Counted from the first letter of the stretch, positions 36,526 to 45,223 are shown. The stretch is 64,000 nucleotides of DNA from Verrucomicrobiaceae bacterium (GCA_027486655.1 JAIXOR010000064.1:1-64000), one strand, 5' to 3'. The notes: generated by a model from the sequence alone, not told the origin. Numbers and translations are program-made.

Positions 36526-36781
36526 ATGTGATTCGGGATCAACCGGAGAGTTGGCCAGCCGTAAATGTAAAACGGCTCAGCATTTCCTGACTGAGATCCG
36601 CAAGGATGAGGTCGATGTGCAGCATCCCATCAACCCCCTTTTCCCCGCCCTCCGGTCCGGCTCATCGGCTGTTCCAGGAGCCTCGCGCCAGATACAATTC
36701 CCTAGCAGCCAGCGCAGCCGAGCTCCAAGATCACCGTGCCGAAAACCAGCATTCCCCATTTCATGCGGTTCGAGACCCACC
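36526..36781. other. Intergenic region, no gene seen
   Basis: About 256 nt between mini-element copy 2 and the lipoprotein gene. A 20-codon minus-strand frame at 36702-36764 resembles the start of a lipoprotein (MKWGMLVFGTVILELGC) but stops at once, so it is at best a remnant. Confidence 0.35.
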
Positions 36782-37693
36782 TTATTTGCTGATCTCCTCC
36801 AACACCACCTGCCGCAGGACCCTTTCGTGGATCCGCTCCGCCCAGGCAAGGGCGGTGTCCTTGCTGCCGGAATGGTTGGCGGCGCGGGCGTAGGCAAGCG
36901 CCACACGGTCGTGCTGCTCCAGCGGCAGGCTCCGCCCGTGGGTCGCATACCAATTGTTCGCCTGCCTGCCGTCCATGGACATGAACTCGTTGAAGGCCAC
37001 CTCGATCCAGAAGGTCTCAAACCCGGAGCTTCCTCCGAGCAGCAGCGCCATCGCCTCGGCGGGCGACTGCCGCACACGCGCCCGGATGTCCTTTTCCATC
37101 GCCGCCCCCACCTCGTCGCCGATTACCAGCTTCAACTCCTCGTTCATCACCTGGTCCCGGGCGGCAGCCGCCGGCCGCCAGTCACCCGATGCCAAGGCCC
37201 AACGCGCCAACGCCAACAGGATCCGGTCGTTCTGCTCCACACTCAGCCCGGCCTTGTGCGACTCGTGCCAGGCCAGCGCCGCCGTGCGGTCGGTCGCCAG
37301 ATACTCGGCCATCGCCACCTCCAGCCAGAACGTCTCCACTCCGCCCCCACCCTGGATGATCCGGTCGAGGGTTTCGGGAGGATTCTCCCGCGCCCGCCGG
37401 CGGATGCGCTGCTCTATCGCCGCATTCAACTGATCGTTGAGAAACCGCCGGTAACCCTCGTCCGCCACCTTGTCCAGCAGGGTCCGCGCGTCTTCCAGGC
37501 GGTCCTCCGCCACGGCGGCGCGGAAGGCCTCGGAGGGGTTGATATCCTTGGGAGGGACTTCAGCCATCATCACATCCTTGATCTCCGGGGCACGGGTGAA
37601 TGCCGGTTCTCGTTCGCAGGAAGCGAAAACCAGAAATAGTGAAAGACCAAAGAATGTTCCTGTGGTTAGCTTTGAACCAAATGGTCGACTCAC
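36782..37693 (-). CDS. Lipoprotein with helical repeats, unknown function
   Basis: A 303-residue protein with a lipoprotein signal (GLSLFLVFASC, lipobox Cys near residue 26). The mature part is alpha-helical and shows an internal duplication. ENPPETLDRIIQGGGGVETF with WLEVAMAEYLATDRTAALAW recurs as QSPAEAMALLLGGSSGFETF with WIEVAFNEFMSMDGRQANNW. The Trp, the D-x-x-x-A-x-x-W ending and the following Asp-rich turn resemble the large Verrucomicrobial paralogue family also seen at 33272. It is third in a minus-strand run after the Tat protein and another lipoprotein. GC content is close to the genome norm, unlike its neighbours. Confidence 0.75.
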   Translation of the reverse strand: MSRPFGSKLTTGTFFGLSLFLVFASCEREPAFTRAPEIKDVMMAEVPPKDINPSEAFRAAVAEDRLEDARTLLDKVADEGYRRFLNDQLNAAIEQRIRRRARENPPETLDRIIQGGGGVETFWLEVAMAEYLATDRTAALAWHESHKAGLSVEQNDRILLALARWALASGDWRPAAAARDQVMNEELKLVIGDEVGAAMEKDIRARVRQSPAEAMALLLGGSSGFETFWIEVAFNEFMSMDGRQANNWYATHGRSLPLEQHDRVALAYARAANHSGSKDTALAWAERIHERVLRQVVLEEISK

Positions 37694-37759
37694 GGAAGTA
37701 ACATGCTTTTCGTTGAACTTTGCAGGAGGACTGTATTGCTCCTCAGCGCAGATATCCTG

Positions 37760-38890
37760 CTAATTGTCTCCTTGGAGACCCGATGATGTCGGCTCAATCG
37801 CCATTTCGATCCTCTCCACCGCATCAGCGTAATACCTGCTATCCGATGGAATCATCGGCAACCACTCCCGAGCTTCGTCCAAGCGTCCGCAAAGAGCGAG
37901 CGAACTGACCATGCTTGCCAAATAGATTGTCTTTCGCGGACCTTCAGCGAGATCCCTTACATAAGTCGAACAGGCGACCGGGTCCGACCCCACCCAACCG
38001 GAAATCAAAGCCCGCACGGCGCACTCAGTGGCAACCTCTCCAATCCGGTTGTCCAAATGGATTGCACCAAGGGCCTTCTCATATCCCATTACCTGCCCGG
38101 CAGCCTCGGCCAATGAGCCAAATCCGGAGTGCAAGCGCGTACTACCGTTGGAGATTTCCACGAACGCATCCTCAATGAGATCGGAATTTCCGGTCTGGCG
38201 GAGGTATTGATAAACATCGGAAGCCACCGAGCGTCCCAACGAATCCGGATCCATATTGCGGAACACCTGCAGCGACCCTATGGCCTGTCCCAGATCCGAT
38301 ATACTTCCCTGTTGGTAAGCCTTAACCAGCACCTTGGCAACAGCCTCGGAAAGCAGGTCTTCTCGCTCGGGATGCTCCAATTCTCCTCTAGCAGCGCTTC
38401 CAGTGGCATCCCTGACCATGCCGATCAGGACGACAAGAGCTTCCTGTCCGTATTCCAGAAACAGCCGCTCCACTTCAGCTTCCAATTCCGCTGCGTTAAA
38501 GCCGGACTTCGACGACTCCAGATATCGTATCAGAATGCGTTTCTCCAATTCCTCGCGCAGCTTTCTCTCATCAATGGAACGTCGAACTTCGGGATCATCG
38601 CCAGAATCCCCGACTGATTCGTGAGAACGTTTCCGCAGTTCTCGTTGGAAGTTTGATTTAGCAAATGAGGGTTCCTGTTGGTTTGGCTTCTTAACCAACT
38701 CGTCCTGCGGTCGGCCATCTGATGATTTCGGACCTTTATCGCATGACGTCAGGAGAAAGAGGGCAAATAGAGGCATCCGCCAGGAAATTGAAATCCTCAC
38801 CGGTTCGAGGACTGCCTCGATCTGCCTCGGTAAAACCGCCTGGGAGATTCTGCGGCGATTGACTAGAAAATGTTTCGGCTTCGTTTTCAT
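37760..38890 (-). CDS. Lipoprotein, unknown function
   Basis: A 376-residue frame whose recognisable export signal starts late. MPLFALFLLTSC with a lipobox Cys lies at residues 39-50, so the true start may be the GTG at 38800, which keeps two Arg residues before the hydrophobic stretch. After a polar, Lys/Asp/Ser-rich linker of about 60 residues comes an all-helical domain (EKRILIRYLESSKSGFNAAE and AEVERLFLEYGQEALVVLIG). Towards the end are repeats like SGWVGSDPVACSTYVRDLAEG. It starts 13 nt after the stop of the Tat-exported protein gene and so probably shares its transcript. No known family recognised. Confidence 0.7.
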   Translation of the reverse strand: MKTKPKHFLVNRRRISQAVLPRQIEAVLEPVRISISWRMPLFALFLLTSCDKGPKSSDGRPQDELVKKPNQQEPSFAKSNFQRELRKRSHESVGDSGDDPEVRRSIDERKLREELEKRILIRYLESSKSGFNAAELEAEVERLFLEYGQEALVVLIGMVRDATGSAARGELEHPEREDLLSEAVAKVLVKAYQQGSISDLGQAIGSLQVFRNMDPDSLGRSVASDVYQYLRQTGNSDLIEDAFVEISNGSTRLHSGFGSLAEAAGQVMGYEKALGAIHLDNRIGEVATECAVRALISGWVGSDPVACSTYVRDLAEGPRKTIYLASMVSSLALCGRLDEAREWLPMIPSDSRYYADAVERIEMAIEPTSSGLQGDN

Positions 38891-38903
38891 TTCGCGACTT
38901 GGC

Positions 38904-39890
38904 TTACTCAGGTGGAAGGGGAGGAGACCAATCTGTCACCTCAATAGTCTCAATTTCCCTCCCGTCCAGAGTTTTCACTGTTTTCGATTTGGTTTGGACG
39001 ATGATTTTCCAGTCTAGGTCAATTCTGGCGGACATTGTTGAGGATATTCCACCATCGAATCGGAACTGCCTTTCACCGTTTTCTCCTTCGTGTAGCGAAT
39101 ACTGTTTCTGCACGACATTCGATCCATTTGTTGCAATTCTGGCTGCACTCTCGTTCTTGATTTCATTTTTCAAGGAGATCGATTTAGGCGACACGGCAAC
39201 TCCCGCACTTATGTCTGGAACCTCCAGTGTTGCTTCAGCGCCGGATTCGGTGGCGGAGGTTTGGCCGTCGCTCGTCTCATACACGCTCGAGTTGACTATG
39301 TTTTTCCCCCCTGTAACGGCTAAGTTTCCAATAAAATAACCTGCTTTCGTCACGGCGGCGCTTACCTCTGTTCCGTCAACATTGAATGCAAACTCAGGCT
39401 TCGTGTAGGGTAGGTCCTCAGGTGAGTTGTTTTCCTTGGTCATCTCGTATTCTGGTATCGGATTTCCATCCTTTATCCATCGACCATCATAGATGGCTCC
39501 GTTGATTTTCAGCTGATGAGCTACACTTTTAGAGACGAAGTTCGTAAGATTGGACGTCCAGCCCGCTCGGATCCGACGCGACAAGAAGCTTTGGCCGCGG
39601 AATGGTCCCTCTGACTCGACTTTGACCACACACGCCGTGGGGTTGGCCAGACTTTCGGCGCTGGCAGCTTCAAGCCACGCGATCTGGCCGATTCTTTCTG
39701 ATGGATGGCGCACGCAAATCAAGCGAAACTGCCGGTAGGTGACCCGTTTGAACGATCCGTCGCTTATCCCGCTGCTCCCGGGATTGGCCAGAGCGGTGCC
39801 GCGGGTGAGTACGAGGTAGGAGCCGGTGGCGAAGGCGGAAGTTTTGAGGAAGTTCCGGCGTGTGATGGTGATGACTGGGGTTGTTTTCAT
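38904..39890 (-). CDS. Tat-exported protein of unknown function
   Basis: A 328-residue protein with a twin-arginine signal (TRRNFLKTSAFATGSYLVL, then ALAN), so it is exported folded. The mature part is beta-rich with a central charged and Ser/Thr-rich region. It has a single Cys-containing block at each end of the first third (RLICVRHPSER, TACVVKV) and no recognised catalytic motif. A/T content is above the genome norm. It is the first gene of a minus-strand group with two lipoproteins and is divergent from the unknown gene at 40045. The group looks like an acquired envelope module. Confidence 0.72.
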   Translation of the reverse strand: MKTTPVITITRRNFLKTSAFATGSYLVLTRGTALANPGSSGISDGSFKRVTYRQFRLICVRHPSERIGQIAWLEAASAESLANPTACVVKVESEGPFRGQSFLSRRIRAGWTSNLTNFVSKSVAHQLKINGAIYDGRWIKDGNPIPEYEMTKENNSPEDLPYTKPEFAFNVDGTEVSAAVTKAGYFIGNLAVTGGKNIVNSSVYETSDGQTSATESGAEATLEVPDISAGVAVSPKSISLKNEIKNESAARIATNGSNVVQKQYSLHEGENGERQFRFDGGISSTMSARIDLDWKIIVQTKSKTVKTLDGREIETIEVTDWSPPLPPE

Positions 39891-40044
39891 GACGGAAGTT
39901 ATTATCCAGGTAGTAGGTCGGTCGCGGGGATATGGACAAGGATTCTTCGGCCGACCATCGAATTTGCATGTTTTCAGAAAAAGATGGACAGGCGGCAGTG
40001 CCGCGGGTAGATGAAAATCTTATATCTATGGCCCCCCTACAACC

Positions 40045-41067
40045 ATGAGCTGGAGTGATGTGTTTCCGATTCTGAGCGACGAGATGGTGGCGGAGTTCGC
40101 CGGCCATGCGACGGCTTTCGAACTGGCCGAACTGGATGAATGGTTCGGCGTGTGCGGTGTGTTCAACGCGCGGACGGAGCCCGGGACCGGGCAGCACGTG
40201 GTGGCGGCGAGTTTGTTCTGGAAGAACGCGAAGGCGGAGGAGCCGGAGCTGCCGGCCCTGTCGCGGGAGTTGCTGAAGCAGGCCCCGAAGTTGTCATTGG
40301 TGCGGCGGTTCAGCCCGTGGGAGCACTATGTGCAGCCGCTGCTTGACGGTGCGGAAATGCTGTCGGAGAAGCGTCCGGAAATCGTGTTCCGGGTGTATCT
40401 CGCGGCGGACATGGAGTTCCTTGTTCCGGATTTCGTGGAGCGCAACTGCGAAGTGCACCTGATGAAGGGATCGTCGATCCGCCACAATCCCGGGGCGATG
40501 TGGCGGTTCCTGGCGCTGGAGCACGACGGCTTGGTGACGATCACCGACTCGGACCGGGCGCCCGAGATCCTGCACGACATCGAGCGGACCGAGTTGACGG
40601 TGAGGCACGGGCTCGGGCACTGGCGGGTGGCCTATATCTGGGGCGAGGGCGAACATGACTGTTCGCATTACCGGACGGTGATGGCCTGCCAGTTCGGGTC
40701 CGCGCTGGGCCTGCCGGCGGGACAACTGATGCGGGCGATGTTGTGGCATACCATGCGGGGAATCCTGCCGACGACCTGCCGCAAGGGGCCGGACAAACAG
40801 GTGACGGCCTTCGGTTCGAACTGGCCGGACTACGGTTTCGACGAGTGGTTTCTCAACGTGGCGGTTTACCCGCGGATCGCGTTTTCGGGAGTGCTGACAT
40901 TCGTGCCCTGGAACGACCGGAAGTTGAACCATTGGTTCGCGCTCGACATCGAGTATGTCACCTGGGCCAACCCGAAGAGCGAGATCCTGCATTACGGCCC
41001 GGCGGAGGAAGAGGAACCCTGCGCGGAGCCCGGAGAATGCGAGTGTGCTGCGGCTGCCGCTGATTGA
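40045..41067 (+). CDS. Unknown protein, possible GT-A glycosyltransferase-like fold
   Basis: A 340-residue soluble protein. The central part runs FRVYLAADMEFLVPDFVERN, then EVHLMKGSSIRHNPGAMWRF, then DGLVTITDSDRAPEI. A strand ending in Asp-x-Asp (DSD) after a sugar-nucleotide-binding-like half is the layout of GT-A glycosyltransferases. Later blocks are HWRVAYIWGEGEHDCSHYR and WPDYGFDEWFLNVAVYPR. The C-terminal tail is Glu/Cys/Ala-rich (EEEPCAEPGECECAAA). The fold assignment is my inference and could be wrong. A one-domain AraC-type gene follows after 19 nt, so the two probably form an operon. Confidence 0.65.
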   Translation: MSWSDVFPILSDEMVAEFAGHATAFELAELDEWFGVCGVFNARTEPGTGQHVVAASLFWKNAKAEEPELPALSRELLKQAPKLSLVRRFSPWEHYVQPLLDGAEMLSEKRPEIVFRVYLAADMEFLVPDFVERNCEVHLMKGSSIRHNPGAMWRFLALEHDGLVTITDSDRAPEILHDIERTELTVRHGLGHWRVAYIWGEGEHDCSHYRTVMACQFGSALGLPAGQLMRAMLWHTMRGILPTTCRKGPDKQVTAFGSNWPDYGFDEWFLNVAVYPRIAFSGVLTFVPWNDRKLNHWFALDIEYVTWANPKSEILHYGPAEEEEPCAEPGECECAAAAAD

Positions 41068-41086
41068 GGCCCCAACGAATCCCCCC

Positions 41087-41461
41087 ATGAAACTAATCAG
41101 ACAAAACGGCAGGTGGAAGGTGCTAAGGAACGGCGGACTGGTGCACGATCATCTGGAAGCGCTGGCCCTGGCGAGGGGCTACCGTGTGGGCGAGGTGTGC
41201 GGGGAACTCGGAGTGTCCGAGCCGTATTTCCGTTCGGTGGCGCTGCGGGACATCGGTTTGTCGCCGAAGGAGTGGATGCGGCGGGAGCGGATGGTAATGG
41301 CGCGGCGAATGCTGGTGGCGGGCGAGAATTCGCGGCGGGTGGCCGGGGTTCTGGGATTTGCGGATTTGAACAGTTTCCGGCGCGAGTTCCGGTCGTTGCA
41401 CGGTGTGACGACGGGCGGGTTTTTCCGGTTGCGGCGGCGGTTCGGGATCGGCTGCGACTAG
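41087..41461 (+). CDS. Single-domain AraC-type HTH regulator
   Basis: A 124-residue protein consisting of little more than the AraC/XylS DNA-binding domain. The first helix-turn-helix is VGEVCGELGVSEPYFRSVAL. The linker helix includes GLSPKEWMRRERMVMARRML. The second HTH is SRRVAGVLGFADLNSFRREF, ending in the family's RSLHGVTTG. There is no ligand-binding domain, which makes a signal response unlikely unless supplied by a partner. The start at ATG 41087 lies 19 nt after the unknown gene. A related but truncated AraC-type frame lies convergent at 41651-41971. Confidence 0.82.
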   Translation: MKLIRQNGRWKVLRNGGLVHDHLEALALARGYRVGEVCGELGVSEPYFRSVALRDIGLSPKEWMRRERMVMARRMLVAGENSRRVAGVLGFADLNSFRREFRSLHGVTTGGFFRLRRRFGIGCD

Positions 41462-41499
41462 GTGCCGTGGAGCGTGCTGCGGTCAATGGGGTCAGAGTA

Positions 41500-41647
41500 G
41501 AATGGTTCGGGATTAAGCGGTGGATTGGAACGGAGCGCTGGCTTCAGCCGGCAAGCAAGGTCCCGTTCGACAAAGACCCGCCGACTAAAGTCAGCGCTCC
41601 ACAGAGCACAACGCCTTCGTGAAACGCTGCTTAATCCCGTGCCATTC
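41500..41647 (-). repeat. 149-bp palindromic MITE-like repeat, copy B
   Basis: Inverted relative to copy A at 32804. The ends GAATGGTTCGGGATTAAGC and GCTTAATCCCGTGCCATTC form the terminal inverted repeat. The interior pairs AGCGCTGGCTTCAGCCGG with CCGACTAAAGTCAGCGCT. Both flanks carry GGGTCAGAG, the RAYT-element end sequence, one on each side. Confidence 0.8.
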
Positions 41648-41650
41648 GGG

Positions 41651-41971
41651 TCAGAGTACACATTTTAACATCCTCCCAATTTTATCAGTGTTCTGGAGCG
41701 TTTCCTTGTTGGCGCGGACGATGCGGATGTGGCGGAGCCAGGTTTTGCCGGTTTGGCCGATGGATTCCTCGATGATCCTTGAGAGGGTGCGTTCACCGAT
41801 GCCGAGGGTGGAGGCGAGGTTCCGGAGGTTCCATCCGCAGGGGCCGAAGAGCGGATCCAGCCGCAGTGGGTGGCCGCGGGCCGGGTCGTCGAACCACCAG
41901 GATTGGTCGTGAATGGTGATGCGAGGTCGCCTGGAGCGGCGGTCGGGGTGGGTGGGCAGGGGATTCAACAA
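41651..41971 (-). pseudogene. AraC-type regulator truncated by a mini-element end
   Basis: The frame (TTG start, 106 residues) has one complete first HTH of an AraC domain (NLRNLASTLGIGERTLSRII, then GQTGKTWLRHIRIVRA) preceded by a short Trp-rich segment (DQSWWFDDPARGHPLRLDPL). At about 41710 it runs into the end of a RAYT-type mini-element, giving the tail KETLQNTDKIGRMLKCVL also found in the 109-residue frames. The second HTH is therefore missing. It is probably a second copy of the one-domain regulator type at 41087, disrupted by the element. Confidence 0.6.
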
Positions 41972-42172
41972 GGGGGGCCGTGTGGGGGGTGAACGGGTGG
42001 AGATGATACATCATCACTCATGGGGAGGATGAATCAAAGAGTCATGGGTTCGTCAAGCCTGCTTGCGGAGTGGCGAGGGGTGGCGGGGTGGGATTCGAAG
42101 GTGTGGGAAAATTTCCATTTCCCGGCATTCGGTTTGCAAGGTGGTGCGGGCTGGCGACAGTGGGGGCAGGTG

Positions 42173-42481
42173 ATGGAGAGAGAAGTCAGGGAGATCGAAG
42201 TGGAAGTCGTCGAGGAGGGCGGCGGGCGGGGTGGCGTGGTGCGGCGGATGGTGGAGGACGGGTCCGGGGAGGGCGGCGGGAAGGAGCGGGATGCGGAGGA
42301 CTGGAGGGAGTGGCGGCATTGGCAAGGGCGGGCGAGGACGCTGGATCTGCGCTGGTGGCCGCTCTGGGTGGTGTTGGGAGGGATCGCGGTGGTGGTGTTG
42401 CTGACGCTGGGTTTGGCGATTGCGGTGGTTTATGGGGTGTTGCGTCTGGTGGCGCGGCTGCTGCGGGCTCTGGCGCGGTGA
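42173..42481 (+). CDS. Small single-pass membrane protein
   Basis: About 102 residues from ATG 42173, one of the few starts here with a purine-rich upstream stretch; the frame opens further upstream at 42020. The first 60 residues are strongly charged and Glu/Gly-rich (MEREVREIEVEVVEEGGG). One hydrophobic helix follows (WWPLWVVLGGIAVVVLLTL continuing to about residue 85) and a short basic tail (LRLVARLLRALAR). No family recognised. It precedes fabG by 51 nt. Confidence 0.55.
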   Translation: MEREVREIEVEVVEEGGGRGGVVRRMVEDGSGEGGGKERDAEDWREWRHWQGRARTLDLRWWPLWVVLGGIAVVVLLTLGLAIAVVYGVLRLVARLLRALAR

Positions 42482-42532
42482 GGGTGGAACCCCGGATTGA
42501 CATCCGGGGGGGTGGACGGCCACGTTGCGGGC

Positions 42533-43279
42533 ATGTCACGTTTTGCCAATCAGATTGCCGTCGTCACGGGCGGGGGACGAGGGATCGGTCAGGAAATCGC
42601 CCGCACGCTAGCGGCGGAGGGTGCGCGGGTGGCGGTGGTGAGCCGGAGCGCATCGAGTTGCGGTAAGGCGGCGGATGAGATCAATGCGGAGTATCCCGGC
42701 AGCGCCACGGCGTATGCGGTGGATGTGGCGGACCACGAGGCGGTGCAGGAGCTTGCCAAGAAGATCGGCGAGGAGCTGGGCGCGGTGAGCATTCTGGTGA
42801 ACAACGCCGGGGTGACGCGTGACACGCTTTTGATGCGGATGAAGGAGGAGGACTGGGACACGGTGCTGGACACCAATCTCAAGGGTGCCTTCAACACGGT
42901 GAAGGCCTTCATGCGGCCGATGATGAAGGCGGAGGATGCGCGCATCATCAACATCGCCTCGGTGATCGGCTTGATCGGCAATGCAGGTCAGGCGAACTAC
43001 TCGGCGAGCAAGGCGGGCTTGATCGGCTTCACCAAGGCGGTGGCCCGCGAGCTGGCCGGGCGTGCGGTGACCTGCAATGCGGTGGCCCCGGGATTCATCA
43101 CGACGGACATGACCGACGAGCTTCCGCAGGCGGTGAAGGACGCGGTGATCGGAAAGATCCCGCTGGGCAGCTTCGGGACGACGAAGGACATCGCTGCGGC
43201 GGTGGCGTTCATCGCGAGCAAGGAGGCGCGCTACATCACCGGGCAGGTGATCGCCGTGGACGGCGGCATGACCATGTGA
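42533..43279 (+). CDS. fabG: 3-oxoacyl-[ACP] reductase FabG
   Basis: A 248-residue short-chain dehydrogenase. The NADP-binding motif is VTGGGRGIGQEIA, followed by LVNNAGVTRD, the catalytic Ser in INIASVIGLIGN, the YSASKAG catalytic Tyr/Lys pair and the C-terminal YITGQVIAVDGGM typical of FabG. It reduces 3-oxoacyl-ACP in fatty acid elongation. No other fab gene is nearby, so a role in another 3-ketoacyl reduction is possible. The start at 42533 (MSRFANQ) is preferred over an upstream in-frame start at 42497. Confidence 0.92.
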   Translation: MSRFANQIAVVTGGGRGIGQEIARTLAAEGARVAVVSRSASSCGKAADEINAEYPGSATAYAVDVADHEAVQELAKKIGEELGAVSILVNNAGVTRDTLLMRMKEEDWDTVLDTNLKGAFNTVKAFMRPMMKAEDARIINIASVIGLIGNAGQANYSASKAGLIGFTKAVARELAGRAVTCNAVAPGFITTDMTDELPQAVKDAVIGKIPLGSFGTTKDIAAAVAFIASKEARYITGQVIAVDGGMTM

Positions 43280-43325
43280 ATTTCCGTTAGATATCAAATT
43301 GCCCCACATCGAACCCCGCCCCTCC

Positions 43326-43805
43326 ATGGACCTGATTCTCCTCCGTCACGGCAAAGCTGAAGATTTCAATCCGGGCGGCGACAGCGCGCGCGAGTTGGTG
43401 GAAAAGGGACGGCTGCAGGCACGCAAGGCGGCCAGGCTGTTGAAGGGTGCGGGGAAGCTGCCGGAGATCGTTCTGACCAGTCCGCTGGCACGGGCGATGC
43501 AGACGGCGGACGAGTTTTGTGAGGCGGCGGCGATGCCGGGAGCGGTGATCCAGGGCTGGCTGGCTTGCGGGATGACGCCGGAGACGGCGATGAACGAGCT
43601 GGCGGGCTTCCGGGAGTTCAAGCGGGTGATGATTGTGGGGCACGAGCCGGATTTTTCCGGGTTTGTGGAATCGGTGCTGGGGGTGGCGGGAGGCGATGTG
43701 GTGTTCAAGAAGGGCGCGATCGCCTGCGTGAGGATCCAGCCTCCGTCGCGGCATGGTTCGCTGCTTTTCCTGATACCGTCGAAGCTCGCCGACGAGGCCG
43801 AGTGA
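43326..43805 (+). CDS. sixA: SixA-like phosphohistidine phosphatase
   Basis: A 159-residue histidine-phosphatase-superfamily protein. It has the N-terminal catalytic motif MDLILLRHGKAED (RHG), ELVEKGRLQARKAARLLKG, the arginine block LTSPLARAMQTA and the second catalytic histidine in IVGHEPDFSGFV. SixA removes phosphate from HPt-domain histidines or the nitrogen phosphotransferase protein. It follows fabG by 46 nt and precedes parA by 95 nt. Confidence 0.88.
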   Translation: MDLILLRHGKAEDFNPGGDSARELVEKGRLQARKAARLLKGAGKLPEIVLTSPLARAMQTADEFCEAAAMPGAVIQGWLACGMTPETAMNELAGFREFKRVMIVGHEPDFSGFVESVLGVAGGDVVFKKGAIACVRIQPPSRHGSLLFLIPSKLADEAE

Positions 43806-43900
43806 GTTGGAGAGGCGGGGACGGTTGAATTACGGGCCTGGCTGGCGGTTTTGATTGCCAGCAAGCGCGCCAATCGGAAGAGTGCCCGGCGTATCGCCGC

Positions 43901-44695
43901 ATGAAAGTCATTGCCGTCGCCAACCAAAAGGGCGGGGTGGGAAAAACCACCACCGCGCTGAACCTGTCCGCCGCCCTCGCGCTGCGCGGTCAGCGTGTGC
44001 TGCTGGTGGATCTGGATCCGCAGGCGAACTGCACGAGCGGGCTCGGGATCGAGCCGCCGGAGGGGGGCAGCATGTATCCGGTGTTGATGAACGAGGCTAC
44101 GGTGCATCAGCAGATTCTGGCGACCGGCAGGGAGAACCTGTCCTTGGTGCCATCGGAGATGGATCTGGCGGGGGTGGAGATCGAGCTTGCGCGGAGTGAT
44201 GACCACTTGACCCGCCTGCGGACGATTCTGCAGGGCTTGAAGCCGAATGATTTGTTTGAGTTCTGCATCTTGGACACCCCGCCCTCGCTGGGGGTGCTGA
44301 TGACCTCGGCGCTGGCGGCGGCGGACGAGATTCTGATTCCGCTGCAGTGCGAGTGGTTCGGCCTGGAGGGGCTGGCGAAGATCGTGCATGTGATCGACCA
44401 GATCCGCGGCTCGGATGCGAATCCGGACATCCGGCTCGAGGGCATCGTGATGACGATGTATGACGGGCGGACCTTGTTGTCCCGGCAGGTGGCGGAGGAG
44501 GTCTCGCGGTTTTTCCCGGAGCAGATGTATCAGACGATGATTCCCCGCACGATCCGGATCGGGGAGGCGCCGAGTCATGGGAAAACCATCTTTGAACACG
44601 ATCCCGGTGGCAGCGGGGCGGAGGCCTATGGCTCGCTGGCGGATGAGTTTCTGACGCGGCACGCGGCATGCGGCCCGTTGTTGGCGGGCGGTTGA
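43901..44695 (+). CDS. parA: ParA/Soj chromosome-partition ATPase
   Basis: A 264-residue ParA. The deviant Walker A is ANQKGGVGKTTTALNLSAAL, Walker A' is VLLVDLDPQANCTSGLG, Walker B lies in FCILDTPPSLGVLMTSAL, and LIPLQCEWFGLEGLAK follows. It is the size of chromosomal ParA. No parB follows in the window. The downstream neighbour is the cell-shape operon, an arrangement worth noting because ParB is normally the next gene. Annotation as chromosomal ParA rather than plasmid or MinD-like is supported by length and motif spacing. Confidence 0.92.
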   Translation: MKVIAVANQKGGVGKTTTALNLSAALALRGQRVLLVDLDPQANCTSGLGIEPPEGGSMYPVLMNEATVHQQILATGRENLSLVPSEMDLAGVEIELARSDDHLTRLRTILQGLKPNDLFEFCILDTPPSLGVLMTSALAAADEILIPLQCEWFGLEGLAKIVHVIDQIRGSDANPDIRLEGIVMTMYDGRTLLSRQVAEEVSRFFPEQMYQTMIPRTIRIGEAPSHGKTIFEHDPGGSGAEAYGSLADEFLTRHAACGPLLAGG

Positions 44696-44706
44696 GTCCG
44701 CTTGTT

Positions 44707-44934
44707 TTATTTCGCAAGGTAGCAGGACGAGGGCGAGGGCTCGATCGCCCGGCGCTCACGGCGGAACTCGGAGGCGATGCGGCGTTTCACCTGCCACCTG
44801 CCAAGCCACCCGGCGGAGGCCAGCGCCCCGGCATGGCGGGCTTGGATTTCAAGTTTCAACTCGCGGAGGCGTTCCTGATGGCGGCGACTCCCGAGGAGTC
44901 GCTCGTGGCCATCGACGACCCAGTGGGATTTCAT
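44707..44934 (-). CDS. Possible small basic protein (75 residues)
   Basis: A minus-strand frame of 75 residues from ATG 44934, very rich in Arg, Glu and Leu (RLLGSRRHQERLRELKLEIQ, then KRRIASEFRRERRAIEP), predicted helical. It lies convergent to parA, 11 nt after its stop, in a stretch otherwise without a gene. No family recognised; it may be chance. Confidence 0.4.
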   Translation of the reverse strand: MKSHWVVDGHERLLGSRRHQERLRELKLEIQARHAGALASAGWLGRWQVKRRIASEFRRERRAIEPSPSSCYLAK

Positions 44935-45223
44935 GGGATTGGATGTAGCGCCTGCGGCCGCTTCCATCAAGGCCCATCCCGGGCGCCCCGGGATGCTCAC
45001 GACAGCTTGATATTCAGCGCGTGGAACACTTGAAACCACGCTGAGGAACACGGAATCCGGCTTGACCTGCGGAAGGCGATTGATGAAGGTCGTCCGCTTT
45101 TCCCGACCGTTTTCCGCCCATAACTTCGTCGCCCCCCGGCCGTTGCCGACGGGACGAAGCGATTTCCGGTAGCCATCGGGCCTCCTCACTTTCCACACGA
45201 CTCTTTCATTTTCAACATTTTCC

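Noticed and set aside
36702-36764. 20-codon lipoprotein-signal-like frame on the minus strand
   Set aside because: Stops immediately after the lipobox-like Cys; too short to be a gene, possibly a remnant.
45014-45196. Minus-strand 60-codon frame upstream of mreB
   Set aside because: Lies in the probable mreB leader and has no similarity or start context.
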